DNA from: Hyphomicrobiales bacterium
Lineage (GTDB): Bacteria > Pseudomonadota > Alphaproteobacteria > Rhizobiales > Methyloligellaceae
Direction: 5' to 3'
DNA: 64,000 nt
Assembly: GCA_028280515.1 (NCBI GenBank)
Contig: JANQLP010000061.1
Coordinates: 1-64,000, forward strand
Under the pieces are notes generated by a model that had not been told where the DNA came from, made no database searches, and worked only from the letters and a program-made list of their open reading frames with translations. The first letter of the stretch is position 1. Each line of letters starts with the position of its first letter. Below, in pieces: positions 30,308 through 38,817 of the stretch. Both the position numbers and the translations under genes were made by a program.

Positions 30308-31276
30308 ATGAGTGACGCCTCGAACATTCTCGGCGACAGCCCTTACTCGATTGTCATCCGCAATCCGGAGTTGCTGACGGCGTTTCTTCTCCTCGTCTTT
30401 TGCGAGATCTTCTGGCGCAAATTCGTGAGGGAAGAGGAATACGGCGCGGCGGAAGCGGCGGCATCGGTGGGCATTGCAATCGGACGCGCCGTTGCCAAGC
30501 CGGTAATGATCTTCGTCCTCGCCGGCCTGTATGTCTTTGTCTACGACATGCGCATCTACACGTTCGACATGACCAAGTGGTGGTCGTGGGTGCTCGTGTT
30601 TATCGGTGCCGATTTCCTCTACTACTGGATGCATCGCTTCAAGCACGAGATTCGCTGGATGTGGGCCGACCATGCCGTCCATCACTCCGGCAACCGCATG
30701 AACGTCTTCATGAATTTTCGGCTTGGCTGGACCGGCCTTCTCGTCGGCACATGGCTCATGCATCTGCCGCTTGTGCTGATCGGGTTTCCGCCCTCTGCGG
30801 TGATTACCACCTACGCGCTCAGCCTCGTCTGGCAGGCCTGGATTCATACCGACATGATCGGCAAACTGTGGTGGCCCCTCGAGTACGTCCTCAACACGCC
30901 CTCGCATCACCGCGTTCATCACTCGCGCAACCCGGTTTATCTCGACAAGAACTATGCGGGAATCCTGATTATCTGGGACCGCATGTTCGGGACGTTCCAG
31001 GAAGAGCTGGAGGACGAACCCTGTGACTACGGGCTGGTGGAGCGGCTCACGTCGGTCAATCCTATCAAGATCGCCTTCAATGAGTGGGGCAACCTCATTC
31101 GTGATGTGCACAACGCCAAGACCTGGAAGGAGCGCTTCATCGCGGCCTTCGGATATCCCGGAGACAAGAAAGCAGTGATCGAAGCTCAAACCAGGATTCT
31201 GGCCGAACGCGAGCAGGCGAAAGCAAAAGCGGCGGAACAGGCGCAAACCGTACGGACGCAAGCCGCGGCTGAATAG
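30308..31276 (+). CDS. Sterol desaturase / fatty-acid hydroxylase superfamily membrane protein
   Basis: A 322-aa membrane di-iron enzyme. Hydrophobic helices lie at about 20-40, 55-80, 92-115 and 137-190. The eight-histidine set is visible: HRFKH, HAVHHS, HTDM and HHRVHH. The C-terminal 40 residues are an Ala/Gln/Glu-rich charged tail. Family members oxidise sterols, fatty acids, carotenoids or ether lipids at the cytoplasmic face of the membrane; which one is used here is unknown. Confidence 0.9.
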   Translation: MSDASNILGDSPYSIVIRNPELLTAFLLLVFCEIFWRKFVREEEYGAAEAAASVGIAIGRAVAKPVMIFVLAGLYVFVYDMRIYTFDMTKWWSWVLVFIGADFLYYWMHRFKHEIRWMWADHAVHHSGNRMNVFMNFRLGWTGLLVGTWLMHLPLVLIGFPPSAVITTYALSLVWQAWIHTDMIGKLWWPLEYVLNTPSHHRVHHSRNPVYLDKNYAGILIIWDRMFGTFQEELEDEPCDYGLVERLTSVNPIKIAFNEWGNLIRDVHNAKTWKERFIAAFGYPGDKKAVIEAQTRILAEREQAKAKAAEQAQTVRTQAAAE

Positions 31277-31394
31277 TCATGCCCGGCTGCCCACTCCCCA
31301 TCTGACGAGCAGTCATGCGGACCCGCCGTGCCGCACATCGGCCGCCTGATGCTCACGGTTCGTTTAGACCTTTTCGGTAACCATAACGCATCGA

Positions 31395-31442
31395 CCAGTC
31401 TCAATCGGGGCCAGTCTCAATCGGGGCCAGTCTCAATGGGGT
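31395..31442 (+). repeat. Three tandem 16-bp repeats ahead of a start codon
   Basis: The unit CCAGTCTCAATCGGGG occurs at 31395-31410 and 31411-31426, with a third slightly changed copy at 31427-31442. The array ends six bases before the ATG at 31449, so copy number could alter the leader or the ribosome site. Confidence 0.7.
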
Positions 31443-31448
31443 ACGAGT

Positions 31449-31799
31449 ATGCGTTGCGTTGTCTCCAAAGTGTCGTCGGCGGGACTTGGACTGCTGTTGC
31501 CACTTCTGGTGGCGGTTCCGGACGCCGAAGCCATCAGCCTTCCCACACTGTACTCCAACGGAAAGATCTGCCGGACGGAGTTCAAGAAACCCCATATACA
31601 TGCCGCCAACGGCGCCAAAGCCGACGTTGTGGAGGCGCAAATGAAAGCGATCCGCGACTGGATGCGGTTCACGAAATTCGAGTATGGCCGGCGTTGGGGC
31701 AGTTGGGCCTGGGCCATGGGGCACAAGATGACCTGCGCCTATGACGGGGACGCGCAGGTCTGGCGCTGCCGGGCGGAAGCCCAGCCCTGCAAGCTTTAG
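31449..31799 (+). CDS. Small secreted protein, function unknown
   Basis: A 116-aa protein with a signal peptide (residues 1-28, SAGLGLLLPLLVAVPDAEA). The mature part is rich in Trp/Arg/Lys (AIRDWMRFTKFEYGRRWGSW) and has four Cys (KICRT, MTCAY, WRCRA, QPCKL). No family is recognised. A tandem 16-bp repeat directly precedes the start. It is convergent, 15 bp apart, with the O-methyltransferase gene. Confidence 0.55.
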   Translation: MRCVVSKVSSAGLGLLLPLLVAVPDAEAISLPTLYSNGKICRTEFKKPHIHAANGAKADVVEAQMKAIRDWMRFTKFEYGRRWGSWAWAMGHKMTCAYDGDAQVWRCRAEAQPCKL

Positions 31800-31814
31800 C
31801 AGGAAACGCTCACG

Positions 31815-32474
31815 TCACGGCTTGTGATAGTAAGAGTAATGCAGCCCGCTTTCGAATGGCAGCGTCACCGAATGGAACGGGCCGTCGTCGCGCGCCATAT
31901 GGTCGATGAAGGGTTGAATCTCGGCCCGGAAGGTGTGGATATTGTCGGCAAGCACGATGGCGCCGTGGCGCAGGTCTTTCTCCAGCAATTGTGTCACCGG
32001 CACATAGAGGTCCTTCCACCCGTCGAGGAACAGCAGGTCGACGGTTGTGTCGATCTCCTTCAGGGTCTGCAGCGCGTCACCGACACGGATGTCAACCAGG
32101 TCCGCCAGTCCGGCCTCTTCGAGGTTCGCCTGCGCCCGTTCCGCCTTTGACGGCTCCAGCTCCGAGCCAATGACACGCCCACCGGTTTCGCGTGCGGCGG
32201 CGGCCAGATAGATCGTGGAAATGCCGAACGACGTGCCGAACTCAACGATGCATTGAGCGTCAATGCTGCGTGCGCACAGGTTCAGAAACCGTCCCATGGC
32301 GGGTTCGATGGCGAGATAGACGTCGGTGGGATACATGTCGTAGGTGAACGTGCCCGCAGCCTTTGCGGCATCAATCTTGTCGCGGAGCGGCGACAGACGC
32401 TCGCCATCGCTCTCTGCGCGTGCGTGCTCGCGCTCAAGAACGCGTTGGACCTTCGGGTCGTCGAGCGCGCTCAT
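31815..32474 (-). CDS. O-methyltransferase-like SAM-dependent methyltransferase
   Basis: A 219-aa class I methyltransferase of the caffeoyl-CoA/catechol O-methyltransferase type. It has IVEFGTSFGISTIYLA (motif I), GSELEPSKAERAQANLEEAG, VGDALQTL, and the metal-site-like LLFLDGWKDLY. It is the last gene of a minus-strand operon; its ATG overlaps the aldolase stop by four bases. Methylation of a hydroxylated intermediate is likely from context, but the substrate is unknown. Confidence 0.85.
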   Translation of the reverse strand: MSALDDPKVQRVLEREHARAESDGERLSPLRDKIDAAKAAGTFTYDMYPTDVYLAIEPAMGRFLNLCARSIDAQCIVEFGTSFGISTIYLAAAARETGGRVIGSELEPSKAERAQANLEEAGLADLVDIRVGDALQTLKEIDTTVDLLFLDGWKDLYVPVTQLLEKDLRHGAIVLADNIHTFRAEIQPFIDHMARDDGPFHSVTLPFESGLHYSYYHKP

Positions 32475-33241
32475 GGGCGCGCGCCCTTCGCCGCCGCGAA
32501 ATAGTCGGACGCCGCGGCGTTCAGCAGGCGCGGCACGTGGGCATAGATGTAGCGTACGCCCTTGGAGAGAATGTCGGGAAGGTTCTCGGCCGTACCCGGC
32601 ATGCCCGACGTCTGGCCTGCCGCGGTGATCTTCGTCAGGGTCTCGTCGATCGCATTTGCGACTTCCGGCGCCTTGGCGTTCCCGGGGTGTCCCATGGCCT
32701 GGGACAGGTCCGACGGACCAATGAAGAACACGTCGATCCCTTCGACCTTGAGAATTTCATCGGCGTTCGCGATCGCTTGCGGGTCCTCGAGCTGGACGCA
32801 CACGAGCGTTTCACGGTTCGCCGTTTCGACATAGTCCGTGCTCGACGTGCCAAGGCCGTAGCCTTGCGCCCGAATGCCGGCGGCCATGGAGCGGTTGCCG
32901 GCGGGATGATACTTGACTGCGGCGACGGCGTTGCGCGCGTCTTCGCTGGTGTTGACGTGCGGCACCTGTACCCCCATGGCGCCGATGTCCATCACGGCCA
33001 TTATCTCCCGAGGGCTCTTCGTGGGCGGGCGGACAATGGGGGTTACACCGGCGGTTTCCGCGGCCATGATCATCAGCTCCACGCTCTCCAGGGAAATCGT
33101 GCCGTGCTCGCAATCGATGAGTACCCAGTCGAATCCGAGCCCGCCGGCCATTTCGACCATTTGCGGAGAGGGGATCATGACCGAGAGCCCGAACGCCGGT
33201 TCGTCAGCCGCGAATTTCGCTTTCATACCATTGGGTCGCAT
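32471..33241 (-). CDS. HpcH/HpaI-family aldolase
   Basis: A 256-aa class II pyruvate-type aldolase. It has DWVLIDCEHGTIS (catalytic His region), the conserved Arg in IVRPP, MGVQVPHVNTSEDA, the metal-binding Glu of VQLEDPQAI and the Asp of FIGPSDLSQAMG. These enzymes split or form 2-keto-3-hydroxy acids from pyruvate or oxaloacetate and an aldehyde. The neighbours (FAH-family hydrolase, MBL-fold hydrolase) suggest a meta-cleavage-like or sugar-acid-like route. It overlaps the methyltransferase gene by ATGA. Confidence 0.9.
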   Translation of the reverse strand: MRPNGMKAKFAADEPAFGLSVMIPSPQMVEMAGGLGFDWVLIDCEHGTISLESVELMIMAAETAGVTPIVRPPTKSPREIMAVMDIGAMGVQVPHVNTSEDARNAVAAVKYHPAGNRSMAAGIRAQGYGLGTSSTDYVETANRETLVCVQLEDPQAIANADEILKVEGIDVFFIGPSDLSQAMGHPGNAKAPEVANAIDETLTKITAAGQTSGMPGTAENLPDILSKGVRYIYAHVPRLLNAAASDYFAAAKGARP

Positions 33242-33283
33242 GCCCGTGTTTCCCTCGTTTTTGGCTTGGTTGCGGGCGCGGCC

Positions 33284-34393
33284 TCACAGGGAGGCATCTT
33301 CGCGGCGCATGACCGTTGGCTTTGCGTCCGGCAGTTTGTACGCCAGCAAGGCCTGCTTGCGCATCATGTTCACCTTCGCCGCAACCGAAAGATGGCCGGA
33401 GCGTCCTTTATACTGGCGATAGAGGACGTGGACATTCGTCATCATGCGCTCAGGGGAATCCCAGTTGGCGAAAACCTGCTTCCTGAAATCGGAGCTCTGC
33501 AGAATGCGCTCGGCCGCTTCCTGCTCCGGTGCGCCCTCGTCGAACAAGGTTCGCGCCGCGCCGTGCGCATACTCCCAATAAGCCTTGACCGTGCGGACGC
33601 CCGACTTGTCGGTGACGGGTCCATGCCCGGGCACAATGATCTCGGCGTCAAGATCGAGAATGAGATCGAGAGCCTTGAGCCAGTTCTCTACGGGGCCGGC
33701 CCACATCACCGGCGTGGAGCCGATGAACAGGATATCCCCGGCAAACAGGGTGGCGGCGTCGGGAACATAAACCATCAGATCGCCGGTGGTGTGCGCGGGT
33801 CCGACCTCGATGAGTTGCAGTCTCCGGCCGCCGATCTCGCGCCATGTGCTCCCCGAAAACGTCGTCGTCGCCGGCGTATGAATGACCTCGTCGAACGCAT
33901 AGGGCAGGCACATGGTGTTGAACCAGTGCCCCACCTTGCGCGTCGGGCTGAGCGGAATCGCCTGCAGGGCACGGCCGAGCCGCGCAAAGGCCAGCATCGA
34001 CGAGGGCTTGTGGAGGTCCATTTCGTTGCGTGCCGCTTCGGACGTGATGCACTCGACATGCGCGTCAACGAGCTGGTTCCCCCAGAAGTGATCGCCGTCG
34101 GCATGCGTGTTGACCAGTGTGGTCAGCGGCGCCTTGCGGAAAAACGGCGCCATGGCGTCCAGCATCGTCTGCGTGTAACGCAGGTCCCAAAGCGTATCGA
34201 TCAGAAGGGACTCACCCTCGCCGGTGACCAGGCCGGCGTTCGATTCGCCCCATGATCCGTTGGGCACGATCCAGGCAAAAAGGTCGTTTCCGAGGTCCCA
34301 CAAGCCTTCCTCATACAACGGCGTTTCGCGGAAGCGGGTCCGCTTGGCGCCTGTCGGGGCAATGCATTTGGGCTTGTGCGCGCTCATGCTCAC
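33284..34393 (-). CDS. MBL-fold metallo-hydrolase
   Basis: A 369-aa metallo-beta-lactamase-fold protein. The zinc motif NTHADGDHFWGNQ provides the HxHxDH-like site (first His replaced by Thr, HADGDH kept), followed by GPAHTTGDLMVY and PGHGPVTDK with the remaining ligands. A C-terminal helical extension of about 110 residues follows. Its first codon overlaps the stop of the FAH-family gene by four bases; an internal ATG at 34387 is also possible. It is likely an ester or lactone hydrolase of the same catabolic route. Confidence 0.87.
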   Translation of the reverse strand: MSMSAHKPKCIAPTGAKRTRFRETPLYEEGLWDLGNDLFAWIVPNGSWGESNAGLVTGEGESLLIDTLWDLRYTQTMLDAMAPFFRKAPLTTLVNTHADGDHFWGNQLVDAHVECITSEAARNEMDLHKPSSMLAFARLGRALQAIPLSPTRKVGHWFNTMCLPYAFDEVIHTPATTTFSGSTWREIGGRRLQLIEVGPAHTTGDLMVYVPDAATLFAGDILFIGSTPVMWAGPVENWLKALDLILDLDAEIIVPGHGPVTDKSGVRTVKAYWEYAHGAARTLFDEGAPEQEAAERILQSSDFRKQVFANWDSPERMMTNVHVLYRQYKGRSGHLSVAAKVNMMRKQALLAYKLPDAKPTVMRREDASL

Positions 34394-35436
34394 CGTTTGG
34401 CGGGTGCCGGTGGGGGAACCGCCTTGACCGGCGGCGCGACGCGATTGCGCAGAATGCCGATCTTTTCGACCTCAAGCTCGACCACATCGCCCGCGTTGAG
34501 CGTGCGCCCGAGTTCGAGGCCGGACCCCTTGCCGAGCTTGCCCGAACACGTCCCTGATCCGATAAACTCTCCCGGATATAGGGTCTCCGACTGGGAAATG
34601 TAGGAGATCAGCTTCTCAAACGTCCAATGCATGTCGCTGGTTGACCCGCGCGACCATTCCTCGCCGTTCACCCGGGCCGTCATGGTGAGGTTGTAAGGTT
34701 CGGGAATATCGTCCGGCGTCACCAGCCACGGTCCGATGACGTTGCCCGTGTCGAAGTCCTTGCCTTTGGCGGGTCCGAGACGGCCCTTCATCTCTTTCAT
34801 CTGGATATCGCGGGCGGAAAAATCATTGAAGATCGTGTATCCGGCAATGTGATCGCGTGCCGCGGACAAGGGAATGTCGCGCCCTGCCTTGCCGATGACG
34901 ATGCCCCACTCGAGCTCATAGTCGAACGCGGCGGTATAGGCCGGCATGCGCACGACCGCGCCGTGGCCGACAACCGAAAACCGGTTGCTCTTGTAGTAGA
35001 TCGGACGTTCATACCACGCCTTGTTGAACCGGAAGGCCAGGGAGCGCCGGCGCCCGAACCATTTTTCGATGGTTTCATCGATCTTGGCGTAGGGGCCCAG
35101 CCCGACAACGCGAATTGAGTTGATGATATGTTGCTCGAACGACATTGCGTCGCGAATGGACTCGGGCACGGGCAGGGGGCTGAGAAACGTCGTGCCGGAG
35201 ATCGGCATGACGGCGCTCGCCGGTTTCTGATCCGCCACGAAATCCTGGACGACAAAGGCCTTGTATTGTGCCTCCGCGCCTGCCTGGAGGAACGACAACA
35301 TGCTGTTGAAATAGGGGACCGGCGCGCCTTCCATGGACGTGACGCCGGCCTGCAGCAAGGCGATGGCCCTGTCATTCTCAATCAGCGCGCCGATCTGCGG
35401 GCGGCTATCGGGTCCAATGACCGTGGCGAGCTTCAA
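34390..35436 (-). CDS. Fumarylacetoacetate hydrolase (FAH) family protein
   Basis: A 348-aa protein. The FAH fold spans about 95-325 with the metal-binding acidic residues in FDYELEWGIVIGK, GYTIFNDFSARDIQ and the substrate loop GKDFDTGNVIGPWLVTPDDI, then LYPGEFIGSGTCSGKLG. Family members hydrolyse C-C bonds or isomerise/decarboxylate 2-keto acids in aromatic degradation. It is the first gene of a four-gene minus-strand operon with overlapping junctions, ending at 31815. The promoter should lie in 35437-35600. Confidence 0.92.
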   Translation of the reverse strand: MKLATVIGPDSRPQIGALIENDRAIALLQAGVTSMEGAPVPYFNSMLSFLQAGAEAQYKAFVVQDFVADQKPASAVMPISGTTFLSPLPVPESIRDAMSFEQHIINSIRVVGLGPYAKIDETIEKWFGRRRSLAFRFNKAWYERPIYYKSNRFSVVGHGAVVRMPAYTAAFDYELEWGIVIGKAGRDIPLSAARDHIAGYTIFNDFSARDIQMKEMKGRLGPAKGKDFDTGNVIGPWLVTPDDIPEPYNLTMTARVNGEEWSRGSTSDMHWTFEKLISYISQSETLYPGEFIGSGTCSGKLGKGSGLELGRTLNAGDVVELEVEKIGILRNRVAPPVKAVPPPAPAKR

Positions 35437-35627
35437 AGCAAGTGCCTCTGGCTGCTTGTACTTTTACAGGTTCGAGTGAAAGTGCAGCGGTGAAACCTGC
35501 CGGTCAATACCCGCATTCGCGATGTGACTAACATGGCTTTAAGCGGCTATAGGACCGAAGGTGGCACGTGCGCAAGGCACAAGTTTTTGTTTCGGTGAAC
35601 AAGTGGGTCTGGCGTACGCTTTGTTCC

Positions 35628-36446
35628 ATGAAGCGCCTGCACCTTGTTCACCTTGTGGTGGTTGTTTTTGCGCTGGTTTTCGGCGCACGCGCCGTGCCGG
35701 CTGCGGATGTCGAGGTTGATCTCGAACTCGTCCTCGCCGTGGACGTCTCCCTGTCCATGGACAGTTTCGAGCAGCGCTTGCAGCTCCAGGGCTACGTCGA
35801 CGCCTTTCGCGATCCAGAGGTGTTGCGCGCGATTGATACCGGAGAGCACAAGAAGATCGCCGTCATCTTCGTCGAGTGGGGCGGCATGGAGTTTCAGAAC
35901 GTCAAGGTGCCCTGGACCCTCGTTGACGGCGTGGAATCCGCGAACAAGTTCGCCGAGCTTCTGAGCCGGCGCCGGCTCACTGCGCTGCCGCTCACGTCGA
36001 TTTCGACGGCCCTCCTGTTCTCGGCGGCGCTTTTCGAGGACAACGGGTTCAAAGGGACCCGCCGCGTGATCGATGTCTCCGGCGATGGTCCGAACAATCA
36101 GGGCATCGTCGTCACCAAGGCGCGCGACGAGGTCGCAAGGCGGGGCATCACGATCAACGGATTGCCGGTCATGCTCCGCGTCGGGCAGGCACCCGGATTC
36201 TTCGATCTCGAGAAGCTGGACGTCTATTACGAGGATTGCGTCATCGGCGGGCCCGGCGCGTTCATTGTTCCGGTGCATGAGGAGAAGAACTTCGCGCGCG
36301 CGATCCGCCGCAAGCTGATCCGCGAGATTTCGGGCACGCCGCCAAGGGTCATACGAGCGCAGGCGGCGCCATGGAAGGCGCCGCCGCGCATCGATTGCCT
36401 GATCGGCGAGAAACTCTGGAACGAATGGCTCGGTTACCAGGACTAG
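35628..36446 (+). CDS. DUF1194 secreted protein with a von Willebrand-like fold
   Basis: A 272-aa protein from the ATG at 35628, which starts a signal peptide (LVHLVVVVFALVFGARAVPA). The DUF1194 domain begins with VDLELVLAVDVSLSMDS, where DVSLSMD is a MIDAS-type metal site, and continues with RRVIDVSGDGPNNQG. The family is frequent in alphaproteobacteria and its function is unknown; a metal-dependent binding protein in the periplasm is the likely form. The frame is open back to 35568 without a better signal. Confidence 0.85.
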   Translation: MKRLHLVHLVVVVFALVFGARAVPAADVEVDLELVLAVDVSLSMDSFEQRLQLQGYVDAFRDPEVLRAIDTGEHKKIAVIFVEWGGMEFQNVKVPWTLVDGVESANKFAELLSRRRLTALPLTSISTALLFSAALFEDNGFKGTRRVIDVSGDGPNNQGIVVTKARDEVARRGITINGLPVMLRVGQAPGFFDLEKLDVYYEDCVIGGPGAFIVPVHEEKNFARAIRRKLIREISGTPPRVIRAQAAPWKAPPRIDCLIGEKLWNEWLGYQD

Positions 36447-36459
36447 GTTCCGGACGGCT

Positions 36460-37332
36460 CTATCCCGGATTTCGCGCGCTGACGACCCAGGAGCTTGAAT
36501 CCATGATGACGCCGTTCGACGTTTCATGCTTCTTGAGCTCCTCTTTCAGCGCTGTGACGATCTCATCATGGCGCGCGACCGCAAGGTCTCCCGCCTCACG
36601 GTAGACCTCTCCGGCGGGACCGAGGGCGAGCTGGAATTCCACCGCGTCATCGAGCGTGTTTCCGACCATGAGGGGGACGTCGACACGCTCGAACTTGATG
36701 CCATCGTAGCCGGCGATCCTGAGCTGTGAAGTCACCATGTCGGAATTGGACATGGAAAACGGTCCCGGCCCACAGGTGCGAGCGTCCTCACCCGGCGGTG
36801 GCAGGAGCCCCAGAACAACATCCTTCGGAACGCCGAGCCATGGATTGTCGTCGATTGTCCGCCACACGATCATGGTCATGACGCCGTCTGGTCTCAGGGA
36901 CTGACGCATCGACCGCAGACCCGCGACCGGATTCTCGAAGAATTGCGTGCCGAAACGGGAAAAGCAGAAGTCGTGAACGGGTTTGAACGGGAAGGTCTGA
37001 ACATCCGCTGCCACGAAATCTATGTTGTGAATGCCCTCGGCTTTGGCATCCTTGCGGCCAAACTCAAGAAACGCGTTGCAGCAGTCGAGGCCGAGAACCG
37101 AGCCGCGCTCGCCGGCGATCTTCGCCAGTTCGATTGCCGTATCGCCAAAGCCGCAGCCCACGTCGACCACGGAATCCCCTTCATTGACGTCGAGGTTGGG
37201 GAGAATCCTGGCGCTGTGGTGTGTCAGGCCGCCGACCAGAATATGACGGTACCTGATGAACTTGGGAACGAGGATTTCGTTCCAGAATTCAACGAATTCG
37301 TTGTTTTCATTGTGTGTTTCGGCTGTGCTCAT
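36460..37332 (-). CDS. Class I SAM-dependent methyltransferase
   Basis: A 290-aa UbiE-like methyltransferase from the ATG at 37332, with GTGGAG just upstream. Motif I is VVDVGCGFGDTAIELA, followed by GLDCCNAFL, FVAADVQTFPF and CFSRFGTQFFENPVAGLRSM; the C-terminal half (about 185-290) is a substrate cap. It is divergent from a TetR-type regulator across a 224-bp gap, so it may be that regulator's target. The substrate is unknown. Confidence 0.88.
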   Translation of the reverse strand: MSTAETHNENNEFVEFWNEILVPKFIRYRHILVGGLTHHSARILPNLDVNEGDSVVDVGCGFGDTAIELAKIAGERGSVLGLDCCNAFLEFGRKDAKAEGIHNIDFVAADVQTFPFKPVHDFCFSRFGTQFFENPVAGLRSMRQSLRPDGVMTMIVWRTIDDNPWLGVPKDVVLGLLPPPGEDARTCGPGPFSMSNSDMVTSQLRIAGYDGIKFERVDVPLMVGNTLDDAVEFQLALGPAGEVYREAGDLAVARHDEIVTALKEELKKHETSNGVIMDSSSWVVSARNPG

Positions 37333-37556
37333 GAAGTGCTCCACAGGCGATGCCCCTCTTGCGAGGCATCACGATGAAAATGTTGGGTGTTGCGACCGAT
37401 GTGGGACCGGCGGTCGACGCCCGCAACTGGCTCTGTGCGGCAATTTTGTATGCGTCATGTAACAGGATGCATGATGCCGTTCGGGCGAGGGCGGTTAAGG
37501 GTGTGAGTCATCCGGCCCTTGGCGCATGCGCACGGTATGAAGTAAAAGCGGTTAAC

Positions 37557-38201
37557 ATGGGATCTCGAGGACGGCAGGACCGCGGACGCCGTGGCTACCA
37601 CCACGGCAATCTGCGACAGGCGCTTCTGGAAGCCGCGCGGCAGCTGATCAAACAGCAGGGCGCGGCCGGGTTCTCGCTCACCGAAGCGGCGCGTCTGGCC
37701 GGCGTCAGCGCGGCGGCGCCCTACCGGCATTTCCGCGACCGCGAGGCCCTGTTGGCCGAGGTTGCCAAATCCGGGTTCGAGCAGTTTGCCGACCGCCTCG
37801 AGGCGGCATGGGAAGAGGGCGGACCGTCGCCGATCCAGGCGTTTGAGAATGTCGGGCGCGCTTACCTTGCGTTCGCGCGGGAGGAACCAGCCAGCTACGC
37901 GGCGATGTTCGAGGCCGGGCTTTCGGTTGACGAGTCGCCTGAGCTCAAGGCCGCGGCGGACCGCGCCTTCGATGTGCTCCGGCGTGTCACCGCCGCGGTG
38001 GCACAAACCGCCCCGGACGCAAAGCTTCCGCCGGGCGCGCTGATGAGCCTGCATGTCTGGGCGATGAGTCATGGCATCGCGACGCTGTTCGCCGAGGGCA
38101 AGCCGTGCCGCGGGAAAGTGCCCTTGACCGGCGAGGAAATCCTCGAAGCGTGTATGCTCATCTATCTCAAGGGCCTCGGCATCATCCCGACGGATGATTA
38201 G
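37557..38201 (+). CDS. TetR-family transcriptional regulator
   Basis: A 214-aa regulator from the ATG at 37557; the longer frame back to 37350 has no homologous content. The N-terminal helix-turn-helix is GNLRQALLEAARQLIKQQGA then LTEAARLAGVSAAAPYRHFR. The C-terminal ligand domain (about 80-205) has the MSLHVWAMSHGIATLF block of the WHG-type subgroup. It is divergent from the methyltransferase gene at 36460-37332. Confidence 0.9.
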   Translation: MGSRGRQDRGRRGYHHGNLRQALLEAARQLIKQQGAAGFSLTEAARLAGVSAAAPYRHFRDREALLAEVAKSGFEQFADRLEAAWEEGGPSPIQAFENVGRAYLAFAREEPASYAAMFEAGLSVDESPELKAAADRAFDVLRRVTAAVAQTAPDAKLPPGALMSLHVWAMSHGIATLFAEGKPCRGKVPLTGEEILEACMLIYLKGLGIIPTDD

Positions 38202-38304
38202 CGCGCGGCACGTATATGATATGTGCGTGACGTGAGGCGCGCCGCCGCACCCAGCGATTTTCCGAAGACACAGCCTTGACTCCGGCCCCGGAATGCCCAT
38301 TTAT

Positions 38305-38325
38305 GTTAATGTTAATTACATTAAC
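38305..38325. promoter_or_regulatory. 21-bp palindrome in the DUF2852 promoter region
   Basis: GTTAATGT (38305-38312) and ACATTAAC (38318-38325) are perfect inverted arms with a 5-bp centre. The site is in a very AT-rich patch 14 bp before the start codon, overlapping the expected transcription start. It looks like an operator; the protein is unknown. Confidence 0.4.
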
Positions 38326-38339
38326 AAACGAGGACCCAA

Positions 38340-38747
38340 ATGGAGTTAGTTCAGACGCTGGACGATTACGGCAAACCCGCCTGGATCGCCTTGATGGTGG
38401 TGAGCTTCATCGTCTTCTGGCCGATCGGCCTGGCGATCCTGTTCTATTTGATATGGAGTGGACGCATGGGATGCAAATCGCGCAATTGGAAGAGCAAGGC
38501 GGAAAAGAAGTGGAATCGCGCCCGAACGGCATTTCACTCCACAGGCAATGCGGCTTTCGATGAGTATCGTGAGGAAACGCTGCGGCGGCTCGAAGACGAG
38601 GCCGAGGAGTTTCGGACGTTTCTGGAGCGGTTGCGTGCGGCGCGCGACAAGGCTGAGTTCGATCAGTTCATGGACGAGCGCAAATCGAACGGGAAGAAGT
38701 CCGAGAATCCCAACGATAATGCGGGGACCGTCCCACAGGCAGGCTGA
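38340..38747 (+). CDS. DUF2852 membrane protein
   Basis: A 135-aa protein with one N-terminal membrane segment (about 14-40, IALMVVSFIVFWPIGLAILF) and a cytoplasmic helical region (AAFDEYREETLRRLEDEAEE). These are the two hallmarks of DUF2852, a family of alphaproteobacteria with no known role. The C-terminus is polar and disordered. GAGG precedes the ATG. The terminator at 38783 follows. Confidence 0.88.
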   Translation: MELVQTLDDYGKPAWIALMVVSFIVFWPIGLAILFYLIWSGRMGCKSRNWKSKAEKKWNRARTAFHSTGNAAFDEYREETLRRLEDEAEEFRTFLERLRAARDKAEFDQFMDERKSNGKKSENPNDNAGTVPQAG

Positions 38748-38782
38748 CTGCCGGGACACACAAACCCTCCCAAAACAAGATG

Positions 38783-38810
38783 GCGCGGGGCATTGCCCCG
38801 CGCTTTCCTT
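38783..38810. terminator. Bidirectional terminator between DUF2852 and hydantoinase genes
   Basis: GCGCGGGGC (38783-38791) pairs with GCCCCGCGC (38795-38803) around ATT, followed by TTTCCTT on the plus strand. It lies between convergent genes. Confidence 0.75.
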
Positions 38811-38817
38811 AGAGGCT

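Noticed and set aside
31395..31442. Short tandem repeat considered as a CRISPR remnant
   Set aside because: Units are contiguous 16-mers without spacers and no cas gene is present.
32363..34255. 630-codon plus-strand frame opposite the aldolase and MBL genes
   Set aside because: Overlaps two clear families on the minus strand and has Arg/His-rich antisense composition.
37350..37556. 69-codon N-terminal extension of the TetR frame
   Set aside because: It lies before the conserved helix-turn-helix start and would fill the divergent promoter region.
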